Shown piece after piece: positions 10,190 through 24,026 of a stretch of DNA of 64,000 nt; position 1 is the first letter of the stretch; every line of letters begins with the position of its first letter. The notes beneath the pieces are model-generated. The model saw only the letters and a list, made by a program, of their open reading frames with translations. It did no database searches and was not told the DNA's origin. The stretch is from Cricetomys ansorgei. Taxonomy: Eukaryota; Chordata; Mammalia; Rodentia; Nesomyidae. Where the stretch lies: positions 248,001-312,000 of the forward strand of contig JAMJFZ010000069.1 in the NCBI GenBank assembly GCA_026225945.1, given 5' to 3'. The position numbers were made by a program, and so were the translations under genes.

Positions 10190-13100
10190 CTGTATTCAGG
10201 GAGCAACTTGCCAAAAAGAATGAACACATGACATGAAAATATGATAGCTGAAAGCATTTCTCAACCTGGATCCTTGTATTCACCTTGGGGACTTTGACCT
10301 AGTGGAGTTAAGTAACACCAGATTTAAACTGACTCAACTATTCCAGGAGTCATATTTTCTACATAAGCCACACAAGCAATGAAACCTGAAAAAAATCAAA
10401 CTCTTTCTATTTCATTGATTTCTAACATCCTTTGATCCCTATATGAAGGGTTTCGGTTCTATAATTTTCACAATGAATAATCACACAAAATTCAGCTTTT
10501 TGATGATACAAATCTTTTACCTTTAAAAGATTCCTAGTCTGCAAATCAAGCTACCATACTCCCAATTCCTTATAATAATAGATTTGAAGTTTTTCTTTCA
10601 AAAATTCTGTCTGACAGGTAGTTGGACTAAGAGAAACCATACAACTCTTCTAATGAAAGACTTTTAAAATGAAAAAGAAAAATAAGAAGGGGAGAATAAA
10701 ACAAAATGAAAGATGAAGGAGTAAATCTAATTAGGAGTGAATAATAAAGATAAAATAACAAAATAGTAAAAATATATAAAATGTAAACATATTAAATAAT
10801 ATTTATTTATCAAATGAATAAATGTTTAAAATAAATGAATATATAAAATATAAATATAAGAAATAAAAATAAAAAATATATAAAATATGAAGATAATAAT
10901 AAAATAATAAAGGTAAAAATAAGATATGATAATAAGGCATGGATGTAGAAAACAAGAATTGAGGATGAGTAGATGAGTTGAAAGTAGGACAGATGATTAG
11001 GAATGTTGTATTATGTAGATAGTGGGGTAAGCCAAGAAATGTGCTATGAGTGTGTATAGAGAACAGTGAAGGTACTTCGAATAGTGATTGGGGTTGTGTT
11101 ACATTTGGATCTTTCATTTTTTCTGCTAGGAAAACAAGAAAGTGCCTAGTAAGTTCCTCTTTCCCAAGCCCCATATGCACTCCTGGGTGACTACTGTTAT
11201 GCATCCTTGCTAAATATGGCCATAATGGGCACCTGGAACTGTGTTTTTATCTCTGCTAGAACAAGAAATCTAGAACTCTGCATGCCTCAGAAGATTGCAC
11301 TTGTCACCAGAGTCACAATACTACAAATTCCAAAGGCTATAAGTGACCAGTGCCATGTTCTGACGGAAGCAGACCACCCTCACTGCAAGGCCTGAAGAGA
11401 AACCCAAAGGAAAGAAAGCAGTGTGTGTATCACCAAGACAATTGTGATTCAGGGCAGTATTTCATCTGCAATATCATATGCTTTTAACCTAGGTCCATTT
11501 AATGTACCCTCTGTACAGACAATTTTCCCTATTTTCTGCCTATTCAAAGACTCCTATGTGGCAACCCACTCACTTCTTCAGGCAATGCGGAAAAATTGTA
11601 TTATCCCCATGTTGAGTAAGTGGAATGGACTTAGGGTTGAAGATTGTACAGGATTCTCGTTTCCAAGGAATATAGACACTGTCTGGTAAAATGGCTCCAC
11701 CTCAATGAGAGAACCCATTTAAAAAGATAAGATGAATTCCATTATTAGCTGGATGAGCCTGAAAAGTCTGAAGAATAAATCATTGACACTGGAACCAAAG
11801 ACAGAGAAGACATCCCAGAATGAAATTGCAAAATGCTGGTTTGTACATGGTATAGGACCCTCAGCTGTCATCATGGCCCCATGTTTAACTGTCAAGGGAT
11901 TTCAAGGGATTTCCATAAACCTTTAACTGATTACTATTAGGTCCCATGCTACTCATTCTTCTACCTGCAAATAGAAAGTAGCTTGCCAAGGAGGCAAGCA
12001 TGACATACCAAGGTGGAAAAAAGATGCCTGGAAGGCTTTCTCAACTGTGATCACTTCAGTCCTCCTGGGAATCTTGACCAAGGTGTAGTGAAGTGACCCC
12101 AGATTAAAAATGGGTCAGCTAGCCCAAGAAACATTTTTTCCTAGATAAGCCACATAAGCAGTGTAAGTGGACACAAGAAACTCTTCTGATTCACTAAGTT
12201 TAACCTCCATTGTATACCTTCATAGAGGTATACATACATCTCTGCTTCTCCTCATTTTTAACCATGAAAGAAGTCTTAAATGTCTGCTTACTAAAGCTAG
12301 CTGTGGCAAATGCCCAATCTACAGACCAAGGCACAGTGCTCACAAAACCTTGTATTAGTTCTGGTTTCTTGCCTAAACATTATCTGACAAGTAATTGGAC
12401 CATGATAGAGCTATCCTAAGAGAGGACATTTAAAACAAATAAAAACATAGAAAGCAAAGAGGAAAAAAAGCAATGAAGAAAGGAAGAATCAAAAAGAAAC
12501 TTAAAAGAGGGAGAAAGGAACATGAATTAGAAAAGAACAAAGGATAAATGATGGGAAGTTGATAGTCATTTATGTAGGATAGAAAACAGGGTGAGTGGCA
12601 AGAAGAACAGGTAACTAGGAAGGTTTTACTTATGTAGTTAATGGTGAATATTCTCCTCTATAGCGTTAACTTTAGGTTAAAAGAAATAATGAGAAAAAAA
12701 GAAATGAATGAATAATGAAGTGAATACAAGTGTTGTGTTAAGATCAAAGTAGGGGGGTTTACTCTAATAATAGTTTATTCTCAAAAATGATACTGAGTAA
12801 TTAGTATTTTTCTTACCTAGGGAAGGCTATTTCTTCCACTTCAACATTTCTTCCTTTCTGTAGATCTTTCTTTAGGACTATGGTCTTCTGCTGTTTCATT
12901 TTGCCTATCTATTGTTAGAATTTTCCAACTCTGGTTTAGGATGTCATTCATGTCAACTATTGTTAGAGTGGATAGAAGAATCAGGGTATGTGGGAAGTTT
13001 TGGAGAGAACAAATAGAAGTGAAAAATATGATTATCTTAAAATGAAAAAATAAAAGCAAAAGCAAGTATTGAAGGGAAGAAATGTGTGTTCCCACGTGGA

Positions 13101-13960
13101 TGAGCTTGGGCCCAAATTAGCAGAACATGTAGTGTTCCATAAATGAGTTATGGGTGGCTGTGGAGAGCAGAGAAAGCACCTTGGGACAATGAATGGGGCT
13201 GTGTGAATTTGAGATATCTATGTTTTCTGCTAGGAAGTCAGGAATGGAGCCCATCAACTCTCCCCTTTCCCAAGCCCCAAAAGTTAGACTGTTGTGTGAA
13301 TGCGGTTTTGCAACGCTGCTAAGCTTTTTTGTCTCTATGAGGTCAAGAATTCTAGAATACCAATTACATCAAGAAACTGCACTTTTCACCAGGGTAACCA
13401 GATCTTGGGCAGAATGAGCAGTTGGGGTGTCCTGGAGGAAGTAAACTTCCATTGAATCCAAAGTAAAGTAGTGTTTGCATTACCATGACAATTGTGATTT
13501 GGGGTAGCATTTCACCTGGAATGAAATAAGACATGCTGCTTTTAACATAGGTCCACTTACTGGGACCTCTGCATAACTGGTTACCATAAGTATTCCAGAT
13601 GGCAAACCACTCAGTATTTTAGGCAATTCTGCCAAGTGATGTTTTTCCCAGCTTGGTAAATGGTCTTAGGGATGAAGATTGAACAGAATCTCATTTTCAA
13701 GGATCAGATATACTATCTAGTAAAATGGCATGTCAATCCTAATTTCTAACACATTATGAAAACTGAATGGAAATCCATTCTTAGGTGGATGAAGATACAG
13801 AATCCTGAGGTATAATGTCACTGACACTGGGCCAAAGTCAGAGCTGAGATGCCCCCAGCATGGAATAACAGCTCCTGAATTGTCCAGGGTGCAGTATTCG
13901 AAGCTGTGGTCTTGGCCCTATTTAATTTTGACATACAAAGCAGTCAGTCTTCCCTGATGG
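10190..13960. repeat. Ancient internal direct duplication in U1 (about 1.8-2.1 kb offset)
   Basis: Segment A (about 10.2-11.9 kb) and segment B (about 12.0-13.95 kb) are diverged collinear paralogues. Matching landmarks: 'taagccacacaagcaatg' (10,361) with 'taagccacataagcagtg' (12,147); 'ttttctgctaggaaaacaag' (11,118) with 'ttttctgctaggaagtcagg' (13,224); and 'gcaacccactcacttcttca' (11,561) with 'ggcaaaccactcagtatttt' (13,602). The offset grows from about 1.79 to 2.1 kb because segment B has extra sequence near 12.5-13.1 kb. The same A/B pair occurs in every unit. Confidence 0.75.
10664..10930. repeat. AT-rich low-complexity tract, U1
   Basis: Almost pure A/T with ATAAA, AAATAT and AATAAT motifs. 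Copies lie at about 20,345-20,612, 30,029-30,290 and 39,715-39,970. The minus-strand 133-codon frame (10,803-11,204) runs through it and becomes a Phe/Tyr/Leu/Ile-rich tail, so I treat it as non-coding. Such tracts can act as matrix-attachment or DNA-unwinding elements, which is inference only. Confidence 0.75.
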
Positions 13961-14344
13961 TAATGACACAGTGAACCCAGGCACCCAGAAAACATGAATA
14001 TTAGAAGTTCAAAGAGGCTATAGTAGTGAAAACACCTACCTCATCCCCCAGAAACCATTCTATGAAATAACTATAGCTTGTGAGAACTAGTACACAATGT
14101 CAAACTCTTCTTGTCCTCGATAACTCAGAGGCCTTCAGCTTTCTATACAAAGTTGAAAACCTTGCATTAGAAGATATCCACAGACTACAGCCTATGTTAC
14201 CAGTGAACCTTGCCTTGGGTACTAGTGAGAGGTACAATTTAGCATGCAGGACTTTTGTCATAGTTTTATTGGAAACATCATTACCAAAGTAGAATTGCAG
14301 AAACTCACCAATGCAAAAATGTAGAAATAAAAGTTGTTACAGGA

Positions 14345-16115
14345 TATTTTGGAGGCATGCTAATACTCAAACATCACAAAGATTTAAAAAGTAATAGAAT
14401 TATATGCCCATTTCATTCTTCAACAAAGTTACAAATGAACTCAAAAAACACTCACAAAGCACCTCCAATAACATATTAAAAAGATTATTCACCAGGATTG
14501 AATAGCCTTGATCCCAGAGAAGAAGGTATCGTTCAATATAAGAAAATAAGTCAATGTAATCCACGTCATAAACAAATTGACAGAAAAAAAATACATGATC
14601 CTCTCACTACAATGTGAAAATGCTTTTGATAATATCAGACAACCCTTCAAAAAACCTTATGGAGAGATTGAGGATAAAAAGGTCATACCGAAACTTAATA
14701 AAGGTAAGTAACAGCAATCCTACTGACAACATCAAATTAAATAGAGGAAAATTCAAAACAATTTCACTAAAATCAGAAGGATAATTGGCCTGTTCCCTTC
14801 ATTTATAAATATTGAATACAGTACTTAAAGTACTAGCAAGAACAATGAGGAAAGAGAAGGAGATTAAGGGCATATGAATTCACAAGGAAACAGTCAAAGT
14901 ATCCTTATTTGTGGATGAGATATTATATATAAATGACCTTCAAAAACTGGATCAGGGAACTCCTATAGCTGGTAAACAACTTCACTGAAATGACTGGCTA
15001 CAAGATAAACTAAAAAAAATCTTTAGCCCTCCTATATACAAATGACAAATAGAGACAGAAAGAAATAAGAGAAATGATACTCTTCACAATAGACACAAAT
15101 AACGTAAGGTATCTTTGGCAACTCTAACCAAGTAAGTGAAAGACTTGAATGACAAAATCTTTATGTTCTTGAAGAGGGAATTTGAAGATCTCAAAAGATG
15201 GAAAGAAATCGCATGCTCCTGAGTTGGTAAGATTAACATAGTAAAAATGGCCACTGTACTAAAAATAATCTAAGGACTCAATGCAATCCCTATCAAAAGC
15301 CCAATATACTTCTTTAAAGATATTAAAAGGGCAATACGCTACTTCATAAGTAGAAATAAAAAACTTTGGATACCTAAAAAATCCTGAAACATAAAAGAAT
15401 TTCTAGAGGTATCAAGATCCCTGATCTTAATCTATACTACAGAGCCATAGTAATAAAAACTTCATGGTATTGGTACAAAAACAGACATGATGAAGAATGG
15501 AACGGAATAAAGGATACAGATATATATCCACACACTTATGGATACCTGATCCTTCATAAAGAAGCCAGAAAAATACAATGACAAATAGGAAGCAGCTTTA
15601 ACAAATGGTGTTTGTCTAATTGGATATCTGAGATAGAAGAAAGCAAATAGATCCTTATCTATTACTGACTAAAAACCTCAAGTCCAAATGGATCTAAGTT
15701 CTCAATATAAAAAGAGATATACTGAATATGATTGAAGAGATAATAGGGAATAGCCTTGAGAGGAGTGGCACAGGAGGCAACTTTTTCAAAAGAACACCAG
15801 AAGGTCAGGAAATGAGACCAAAGATTAATAAGAGGACCTCATGAAACTGAAAAGCTTCTGTAAGGAAAATGACATTGTCAACAGGGCAAAACAGAAGCCT
15901 ACAGAATGGGAAGATATTGACTTCCAATAGAGAGTTAACATACAAAATAAATAAAAATGCAAGAATCTACGTGTCAACAAAACAAATAATCCAATTTAAA
16001 ATGCGATGCATATCTAAACAAAGAATTCATAGAAGAGGGACCTCAAATGGCTGAGAAACATTAAAAGAAATCTTCAACGTCTTTATGTATCTGGGATGGC
16101 TCTCTAGGGGCAATC
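14345..16115 (+). mobile_element. Decayed L1 ORF2 fragment in U1
   Basis: In broken frames this follows L1 ORF2 from just before the reverse-transcriptase core to the C-terminus. A region corresponding to the conserved stretch before the RT core lies near 14,480-14,530, and the catalytic YADD-like position near 14,904-14,918 reads LFVDE here. Near 15,450-15,530 is a segment like the Tyr/Trp/Arg-rich post-RT region, and near 15,870-16,060 the C-terminal segment, open for 61 codons. Many stops and frameshifts make it inactive. It is 5' truncated and carries little or no 3' UTR. The same fragment sits at the same position in all four units, so insertion predates amplification. Confidence 0.85.
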
Positions 16116-16140
16116 AGCTACTGAGTATATCACACAGTTT

Positions 16141-16620
16141 GTGTGGGTGTGGCTTGTACGTGGTTGAAGGATTGAAGGTGGAGGTTAGAATAGGGAAAGA
16201 GTTATTGATGCTTGTTAGGCTCAGGACTTGTGAAGCATAAACCATGGAGTATTCAATGACACTGAAATGAGACACTTTCCTCCATTCTGTGTGCTAGGAG
16301 GTTTAGAAAATGCTTCCTCATTCCAAAGGAATGCTCCAGAAACACATGACAATCTGTAACACAGCAGAGAGGACTCAGAAACAAAATATAGACGTTTGGG
16401 ACAGGGACGGGAATCTGTCCCTTTGTGACCAAGCAAGGACACTCTGATTTGGACCTGCCCAGAAATCCTGCTGCAGTCCACTCTACTCCACACACCAAGG
16501 TGATCACTAAAGCTGCCAGGACAGACCTGGTTGTAATGACACTGAGTGACCATGGCCACATCCAAGCATTTATGTAAAGGATTCCTGACAGGAAGGCTCT
16601 CCTAGGCTAACCTTTGACAC
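16141..16620. repeat. Unit-end segment of U1, copied elsewhere
   Basis: This segment recurs at the end of U2, U3 and U4 (about 45,151-45,620) and, more diverged, at about 48,117-48,600 outside the array. Shared landmarks are 'tgctccagaaacacatgac' and 'gatcactaaagctgccagg'. A 114-codon minus-strand frame (16,221-16,565) is kept in U1-U3 but absent as an open frame in U4, so it is probably not coding. Confidence 0.7.
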
Positions 16621-16639
16621 ATAAACATTCAAGGGATGT

Positions 16640-16985
16640 GTGTTCCTTCCAGCTATGATGTCATACATTGGCATTGGTGGTGTCACATCAACTTATTTAT
16701 TATATCAGTTTATTTTGATTAGGATATCATATTTACATTGATATTTTTACTTAATATCAACTGTGACATCTGTTCCTGGCAATTATAGCATCACATCCCT
16801 ATAATTGGCCAACCAAAACTGATACCATATCCTTCTTTTGATGATGTCATACATTTACACATTACATTGTGGTTGTTACATCATCATAATAATGATGTAA
16901 TTTTCTTCCTACTTTGATGCCATATTGATATTTTGATGTCACATCATGCAAATTATGATTTTATGCCCTTCCAAGTATGCAGTGA
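16640..16985. repeat. Short CRE-like tract, U2
   Basis: A contracted version of the U1 tract, with TGATGTCA at 16,656, 16,842 and 16,934 and related 'ggtgtcacatca' motifs. Equivalent tracts lie at about 26,322-26,667 and 36,006-36,350. Confidence 0.7.
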
Positions 16986-18699
16986 TCAACAGTGGCTCAA
17001 GATCTTCAATCCACAAACACATAAGAAACAACATATGGTGAAATATGCAGTATAGCGGTATGTTGATATGTGAGTTCAACTAGGACAAAAAAGTGGCATA
17101 ATGATAGATGATTTCCCTGCCAGACTTTAGCTGAGGGAACCACTGTCATGGCAAGCACCATGCTGAACACAGGAAACATGACTGTCACTGCTCAGGTGTT
17201 TTTATTGATATAGAATTCCTCAGGTGTTCTACTGATTGCACATGCAGAGCATGACCAATCCCCCACATAAATCCAACACTTGCAGACACTACAAAACACC
17301 AAGACCTAGGCTGCCCCTCACCCAACAGTGCACAAATTATATTAAACATAACTAAAAATAAACTTCCACAATTATAGAGGAATATAAAATATACTTGAGT
17401 ATAAAATATACAAACAAAACATCAACAACAACAAAACTACAAAACTACAACATCTCAACTGCTTGCTGCCTGTTGGTTGCATGAGAGGGAATCATAAGAA
17501 TTTTTCTGGGGTCATCAGGAAACTTTTATGATTTCACAGTCACAATTTAATTGCAGTGTTTGGGTGTCTCTGATTCTTTTACGGGCACTTGAGATACTTT
17601 ACCTCCTACTGGTTTGACTCATCCAACCTTGATTTGAGTGTTTGTGCCTAGTCTTATTGTATACTTTTATACTGTATTCTGTTGATATCCTTGTGAGACC
17701 AGTGTATCTGTGAGGACAGAGGGTATGGTTAGGTAGAAAGAAATAACAAACTGATTTCATGATGTATTATTGCAGGAGAGAAGAATGACATAAACAAACA
17801 AAAATGCTGAGAAGATGCCACATTAGAGAAAAACACCTATCTCATCAAAAAGGCCTAGTTTAAGAAATGAGTTCAAAATCTGGTGAAGACATACCCAGTG
17901 GAGAACTTACCCATTGTGGATACTTCTGAAGACCAAGGTTTCCATTCCATAGTGATAATTCATAGGAAACAAGAATTTTGCCACCAAAATTTTTTATCAA
18001 CTTATACACAATTATAACCTGTGAAAGCTGGCATTACTACCTTTACTTCTAATGTCAGATGTGAAATCAAGCTTTCAAGACTTTAGCAATGGATTATTTA
18101 AACCAATATATCCTGAAATGAAAGGTTGTAGCAGATACTGATGCTGAGTTAAAAAAGAACAAATCCAAGAGCATTAGCATCTCAGCTGCTACATTTCTGT
18201 TGGCTCTTTGACAGGGGATAATGAGAATCTCGTTGGTGTCATGAGGAAACCATTTTATCTCAAACACAGTAACAAGTTAATAAACTTTCTAGTGCCACAC
18301 AGTTCCCACTCCCTCATGACACTTCACTATAAAGTTATTTACTTTTTCCAAAATCACAAGTCTATCTTTGAGTTCTAACTCCTTTTTACTTCTATACCAA
18401 CAATTTAGGTAAAAATGGGCTCTGTAAAGCACTCAAGTGAATGAAGGTATTACATTGCCAGTCTAGTAGATTCATAGATTTTTAGACATATTTCAGATAT
18501 TTGTGCTTTCATATCACTAGACTGGAGATGAACACCAATCTGTGTTCTGTCTTCAGATACTTCCCACTCAAAAGGACACTTGTTCTCTTTAACATGCTCT
18601 TTTGAATAGCAGAACCAAAACCCACTGGAAAGATGCAAAGCAGTTGAGGAAATAAGGTTACAAATATCGCTTCCTGAACAAACACATGAAAACTGAGAG

Positions 18700-18761
18700 A
18701 CACACAGACACACAGACACACACAAACACACACACACACACACACATACACACACACACAC
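18700..18761. repeat. Interrupted (CA)n microsatellite, U2
   Basis: A CA run with CAGA, CAAA and CATA interruptions. The U3 copy has the same interruption pattern. Confidence 0.92.
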
Positions 18762-21700
18762 GAGATACCTAAGATGGCATACATGTTGACAAATATCCAC
18801 GCTTCTATTGATTCACTAGCACAGGTACCAAGAACAAATACTTATTTGTGGATTTATGGAAAATTTCCATTTTACCTTGGGAAAACTTTTCAAATGCAAT
18901 CCCAAAGTCTTTGAAAATCTAAGGAATAAACTGCACAAGCTGCTTCCTCACTATTGATATCTTTGGGAATGACCAGAGAAAAAGACAACACTCTTGGTTC
19001 CTTCTAGACATTCTTCCCACCACCACCCTCTTTTGTACAACCAGAATCCTGGACCTATTTTACTGCTGAACACCGAATTGTATGCATTTTGGCCTGCTAT
19101 GAATTCTCACCAGGAGCAGGCCATGTAATTCAATTGACTAATGAGCTGCTGTTCACACAGATGCCAGTCTACTTCGGTCAATATGCTAGACACAAGAATA
19201 GACCATTGTACTGTCTATAAAAAATACTTATCTCTCTGATCCATTCATTATCACCTGTATCATTCTGAGCTTCTGTTGATGGTTGTGATTGCATGGGGCA
19301 CACACCAAAGATTGATCATTCTTCCTTTTTTTAAAAAAGGAGGGGATAATTAATAAATGTGCTATCCTAATAAATTACATACCTAACACCTTTTTCCAGG
19401 TTTTCTGTACATTTTGAGGCTTGACTTCCTTTCTAGGGAGAGTACACAGTACGTGTGTTTACTCACGACTTCATGGGAATTACAACATCTATCCCTTACC
19501 AATGATTACAATTAGCCAATGATTTTATATACTCAGTCACAAGGATGGGCAATTATACTAATGAGAATACATGCTTCTGAACATTGTACAATCAGTGTCA
19601 ACCAGTGGGCTCCTCCTCAGAGTAGTGATTTCATGGGGATTCCATCATAGAACAGTCTTTCTTTTTTAAGCTTAAAGGTGGCAAGATGCAGAGGAGCTGA
19701 ACTTCATCTACAACAGACAGAATATTCTCCGTGACCTCTGAACAATCCAAGGCTTGCATTACAATCAGTGGAATAACACATTATGTGTGATCTTAGGCTA
19801 ATTTGTGATTTTTTTGAGCCCCAGGCCCTACCATGGATTACAATAAAGTCCTATGATACCCATTTTTCTACTGTATTCAGGGAGCAACTTGCCAAAAAGA
19901 ATGAACACATGACATGAAAATATGATAGCTCAAAGCATTTCTCAACCTGGATCCTTGTATTCACCTTGGGGACTTTGACCTAGTGGAGTTAAGTAACACC
20001 AGATTTAAACTGACTCAACTATTCCAGGAGTCATATTTTCTACATAAGCCACACAAGCAATGAAACCTGAAAAAAATCAAACTCTTTCTATTTCATTGAT
20101 TTCTAACATCCTTTGATCCCTATATGAAGGGTTTCGGTTCTATAATTTTCACAATGAATAATCACACAAAATTCAGCTTTTTGATGATACAAATCTTTTA
20201 CCTGTAAAAGATTCCTAGTCTGCAAATCAAGCTACCATACTCCCAATTCCTTATAATAATAGATTTGAAGTTTTTCTTTCAAAAATTCTGTCTGACAGGT
20301 AGTTGGACTAAGAGAAACCATACAACTCTTCTAATGAAAGACTTTTAAAATGAAAAAGAAAAATAAGAAGGGGAGAATAAAACAAAATGAAAGATGAAGG
20401 AGTAAATCTAATTAGGAGTGAATAATAAAGATAAAATAACAAAATAGTAAAAATATATAAAATGTAAACATATTAAATAATATTTATTTATCAAATGAAT
20501 AAATGTTTAAAATAAATGAATATATAAAATATAAATATAAGAAATAAAAATAAAAAATATATAAAATATGAAGATAATAATAAAATAATAAAGGTAAAAA
20601 TAAGATATGATAATAAGGCATGGATGTAGAAAACAAGAATTGAGGATGAGTAGATGAGTTGAAAGTAGGACAGATGATTAGGAATGTTGTATTATGTAGA
20701 TAGTGGGGTAAGCCAAGAAATGTGCTATGAGTGTGTATAGAGAACAGAGAAGGTACTTCGAATAGTGATTGGGGTTGTGTTACATTTGGATCTTTCATTT
20801 TTTCTGCTAGGAAAACAAGAAAGTGCCTAGTAAGTTCCTCTTTCCCAAGCCCCATATGCACTCCTGGGTGACTACTGTTATGCATCCTTGCTAAATATGG
20901 CCATAATGGGCACCTGGAACTGTGTTTTTATCTCTGCTAGAACAAGAAATCTAGAACTCTGCATGCCTCAGGAGATTGCACTTGTCACCAGAGTCACAAT
21001 ACTACAAATTCCAAAGGCTATAAGTGACCAGTGCCATGTTCTGACGGAAGCAGACCACCCTCACTGCAAGGCCTGAAGAGAAACCCAAAGGAAAGAAAGC
21101 AGTGTGTGTATCACCAAGACAATTGTGATTCAGGGCAGTATTTCATCTGCAATATCATATGCTTTTAACCTAGGTCCATTTAATGTACCCTCTGTACAGA
21201 CAATTTTCCCTATTTTCTGCCTATTCAAAGACTCCTATGTGGCAACCCACTCACTTCTTCAGGCAATGCGGAAAAATTGTATTATCCCCATGTTGAGTAA
21301 GTGGAATGGACTTAGGGTTGAAGATTGTACAGGATTCTCGTTTCCAAGGAATATAGACACTGTCTGGTAAAATGGCTCCACCTCAATGAGAGAACCCATT
21401 TAAAAAGATAAGATGAATTCCATTATTAGCTGGATGAGCCTGAAAAGTCTGAAGAATAAATCATTGACACTGGAACCAAAGACAGAGAAGACATCCCAGA
21501 ATGAAATTGCAAAATGCTGGTTTGTACATGGTATAGGACCCTCAGCTGTCATCATGGCCCCATGTTTAACTGTCAAGGGATTTCAAGGGATTTCCATAAA
21601 CCTTTAACTGATTACTATTAGGTCCCATGCTACTCATTCTTCTACCTGCAAATAGAAAGTAGCTTGCCAAGGAGGCAAGCATGACATACCAAGGTGGAAA

Positions 21701-24026
21701 AAAGATGCCTGGAAGGCTTTCTCAACTGTGATCACTTCAGTCCTCCTGGGAATCTTGACCAAGGTGTAGTGAAGTGACCCCAGATTAAAAATGGGTCAGC
21801 TAGCCCAAGAAACATTTTTTCCTAGATAAGCCACATAAGCAGTGTAAGTGGACACAAGAAACTCTTCTGATTCACTAAGTTTAACCTCCATTGTATACCT
21901 TCATAGAGGTATACATACATCTCTGCTTCTCCTCATTTTTAACCATGAAAGAAGTCTTAAATGTCTGCTTACTAAAGCTAGCTGTGGCAAATGCCCAATC
22001 TACAGACCAAGGCACAGTGCTCACAAAACCTTGTATTAGTTCTGGTTTCTTGCCTAAACATTATCTGACAAGTAATTGGACCATGATAGAGCTATCCTAA
22101 GAGAGGACATTTAAAACAAATAAAAACATAGAAAGCAAAGAGGAAAAAAAGCAATGAAGAAAGGAAGAATCAAAAAGAAACTTAAAAGAGGGAGAAAGGA
22201 ACATGAATTAGAAAAGAACAAAGGATAAATGATGGGAAGTTGATAGTCATTTATGTAGGATAGAAAACAGGGTGAGTGGCAAGAAGAACAGGTAACTAGG
22301 AAGGTTTTACTTATGTAGTTAATGGTGAATATTCTCCTCTATAGCGTTAACTTTAGGTTAAAAGAAATAATGAGAAAAAAAGAAATGAATGAATAATGAA
22401 GTGAATACAAGTGTTGTGTTAAGATCAAAGTAGGGGGGTTTACTCTAATAATAGTTTATTCTCAAAAATGATACTGAGTAATTAGTATTTTTCTTACCTA
22501 GGGAAGGCTATTTCTTCCACTACAACATTTCTTCCTTTCTGTAGATCTTTCTTTAGGACTATGGTCTTCTGCTGTTTCATTTTGCCTATCTATTGTTAGA
22601 ATTTTCCAACTCTGGTTTAGGATGTCATTCATGTCAACTATTGTTAGAGTGGATAGAAGAATCAGGGTATGTGGGAAGTTTTGGAGAGAACAAATAGAAG
22701 TGAAAAATATGATTATCTTAAAATGAAAAAATAAAAGCAAAAGCAAGTATTGAAGGGAAGAAATGTGTGTTCCCACGTGGATGAGCTTGGGCCCAAATTA
22801 GCAGAACATGTAGTGTTCCATAAATGAGTTATGGGTGGCTGTGGAGAGCAGAGAAATCACCTTGGGACAATGAATGGGGCTGTGAGAATTTGAGATATCT
22901 ATGTTTTCTGCTAGGAAGTCAGGAATGGAGCCCATCAACTCTCCCCCTTTCCCAAGCCCCAAAAGTTAGACTGTTGTGTGAATGCGGTTTTGCAACGCTG
23001 CTAAGCTTTTTTGTCTCTATGAGGTCAAGAATTCTAGAATACCAATTACATCAAGAAACTGCACTTTTCACCAGGGTAACCAGATCTTGGGCAGAATGAG
23101 CAGTTGGGGTGTCCTGGAGGAAGTAAACTTCCATTGAATCCAAAGTAAAGTAGTGTTTGCATTACCATGACAATTGTGATTTGGGGTAGCATTTCACCTG
23201 GAATGAAATAAGACATGCTGCTTTTAACATAGGTCCACTTACTGGGACCTCTGCATAACTGGTTACCATAAGTATTCCAGATGGCAAACCACTCAGTATT
23301 TTAGGCAATTCTGCCAAGTGATGTTTTTCCCAGCTTGGTAAATGGTCTTAGGGATGAAGATTGAACAGAATCTCATTTTCAAGGATCAGATATACTATCT
23401 AGTAAAATGGCATGTCAATCCTAATTTCTAACACATTATGAAAACTGAATGGAAATCCATTCTTAGGTGGATGAAGATACAGAATCCTGAGGTATAATGT
23501 CACTGACACTGGGCCAAAGTCAGAGCTGAGATGCCCCCAGCATGGAATAACAGCTCCTGAATTGTCCAGGGTGCAGTATTCGAAGCTGTGGTCTTGGCCC
23601 TATTTAATTTTGACATACAAAGCAGTCAGTCTTCCCTGATGGTAATGACACAGTGAACCCAGGCACCCAGAAAACATGAATATTAGAAGTTCAAAGAGGC
23701 TATAGTAGTGAAAACACCTACCTCATCCCCCAGAAACCATTCTATGAAATAACTATAGCTTGTGAGAACTAGTACACAATGTCAAACTCTTCTTGTCCTC
23801 GATAACTCAGAGGCCTTCAGCTTTCTATACAAAGTTGAAAACCTTGCATTAGAAGATATCCACAGACTACAGCCTATGTTACCAGTGAACCTTGCCTTGG
23901 GTACTAGTGAGAGGTACAATTTAGCATGCAGGACTTTTGTCATAGTTTTATTGGAAACATCATTACCAAAGTAGAATTGCAGAAACTCACCAATGCAAAA
24001 ATGTAGAAATAAAAGTTGTTACAGGA

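Larger units (their letters stand above)
6290..16620. repeat. Tandem unit U1 of a 9.68-kb array (left end unit)
   Basis: First of four head-to-tail copies. Anchor landmarks repeat at a constant spacing: 'agatacctaagatggcat' lies at 9081, 18,763, 28,446 and 38,128, i.e. every 9682-9683 bases. U1 has a longer CRE-like tract (about 1 kb) than the other units (about 0.35 kb). From about 9.1 kb rightward it is almost identical to U2. Between about 7.28 and 9.0 kb it is the most divergent copy, as expected for an edge unit that escapes homogenisation. I see no intact gene in it. The left edge is uncertain because the CRE-like tract fades gradually. Confidence 0.9.

Noticed and set aside
10803..11204. 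133-codon minus-strand ORF kept identical in two units and nearly so in a third
   Set aside because: The identity follows from recent duplication of the DNA. Half of the frame is AT-only low complexity giving Phe/Tyr/Leu/Ile runs, and unit 4 breaks it.
11423..11689. 88-codon plus-strand ORF present in U1, U2 and U4
   Set aside because: Broken in U3, has no recognisable domain, and lies in a segment whose internal paralogue (B copy) has no corresponding frame.
16221..16565. 114-codon minus-strand ORF in U1-U3
   Set aside because: Not open in unit 4 or in the 48-kb paralogue, so conservation reflects recent copying and not selection.
18450..18800. Val/Cys-rich ORFs over the CA repeats in each unit
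   Set aside because: Direct translations of (CA)n/(TG)n.
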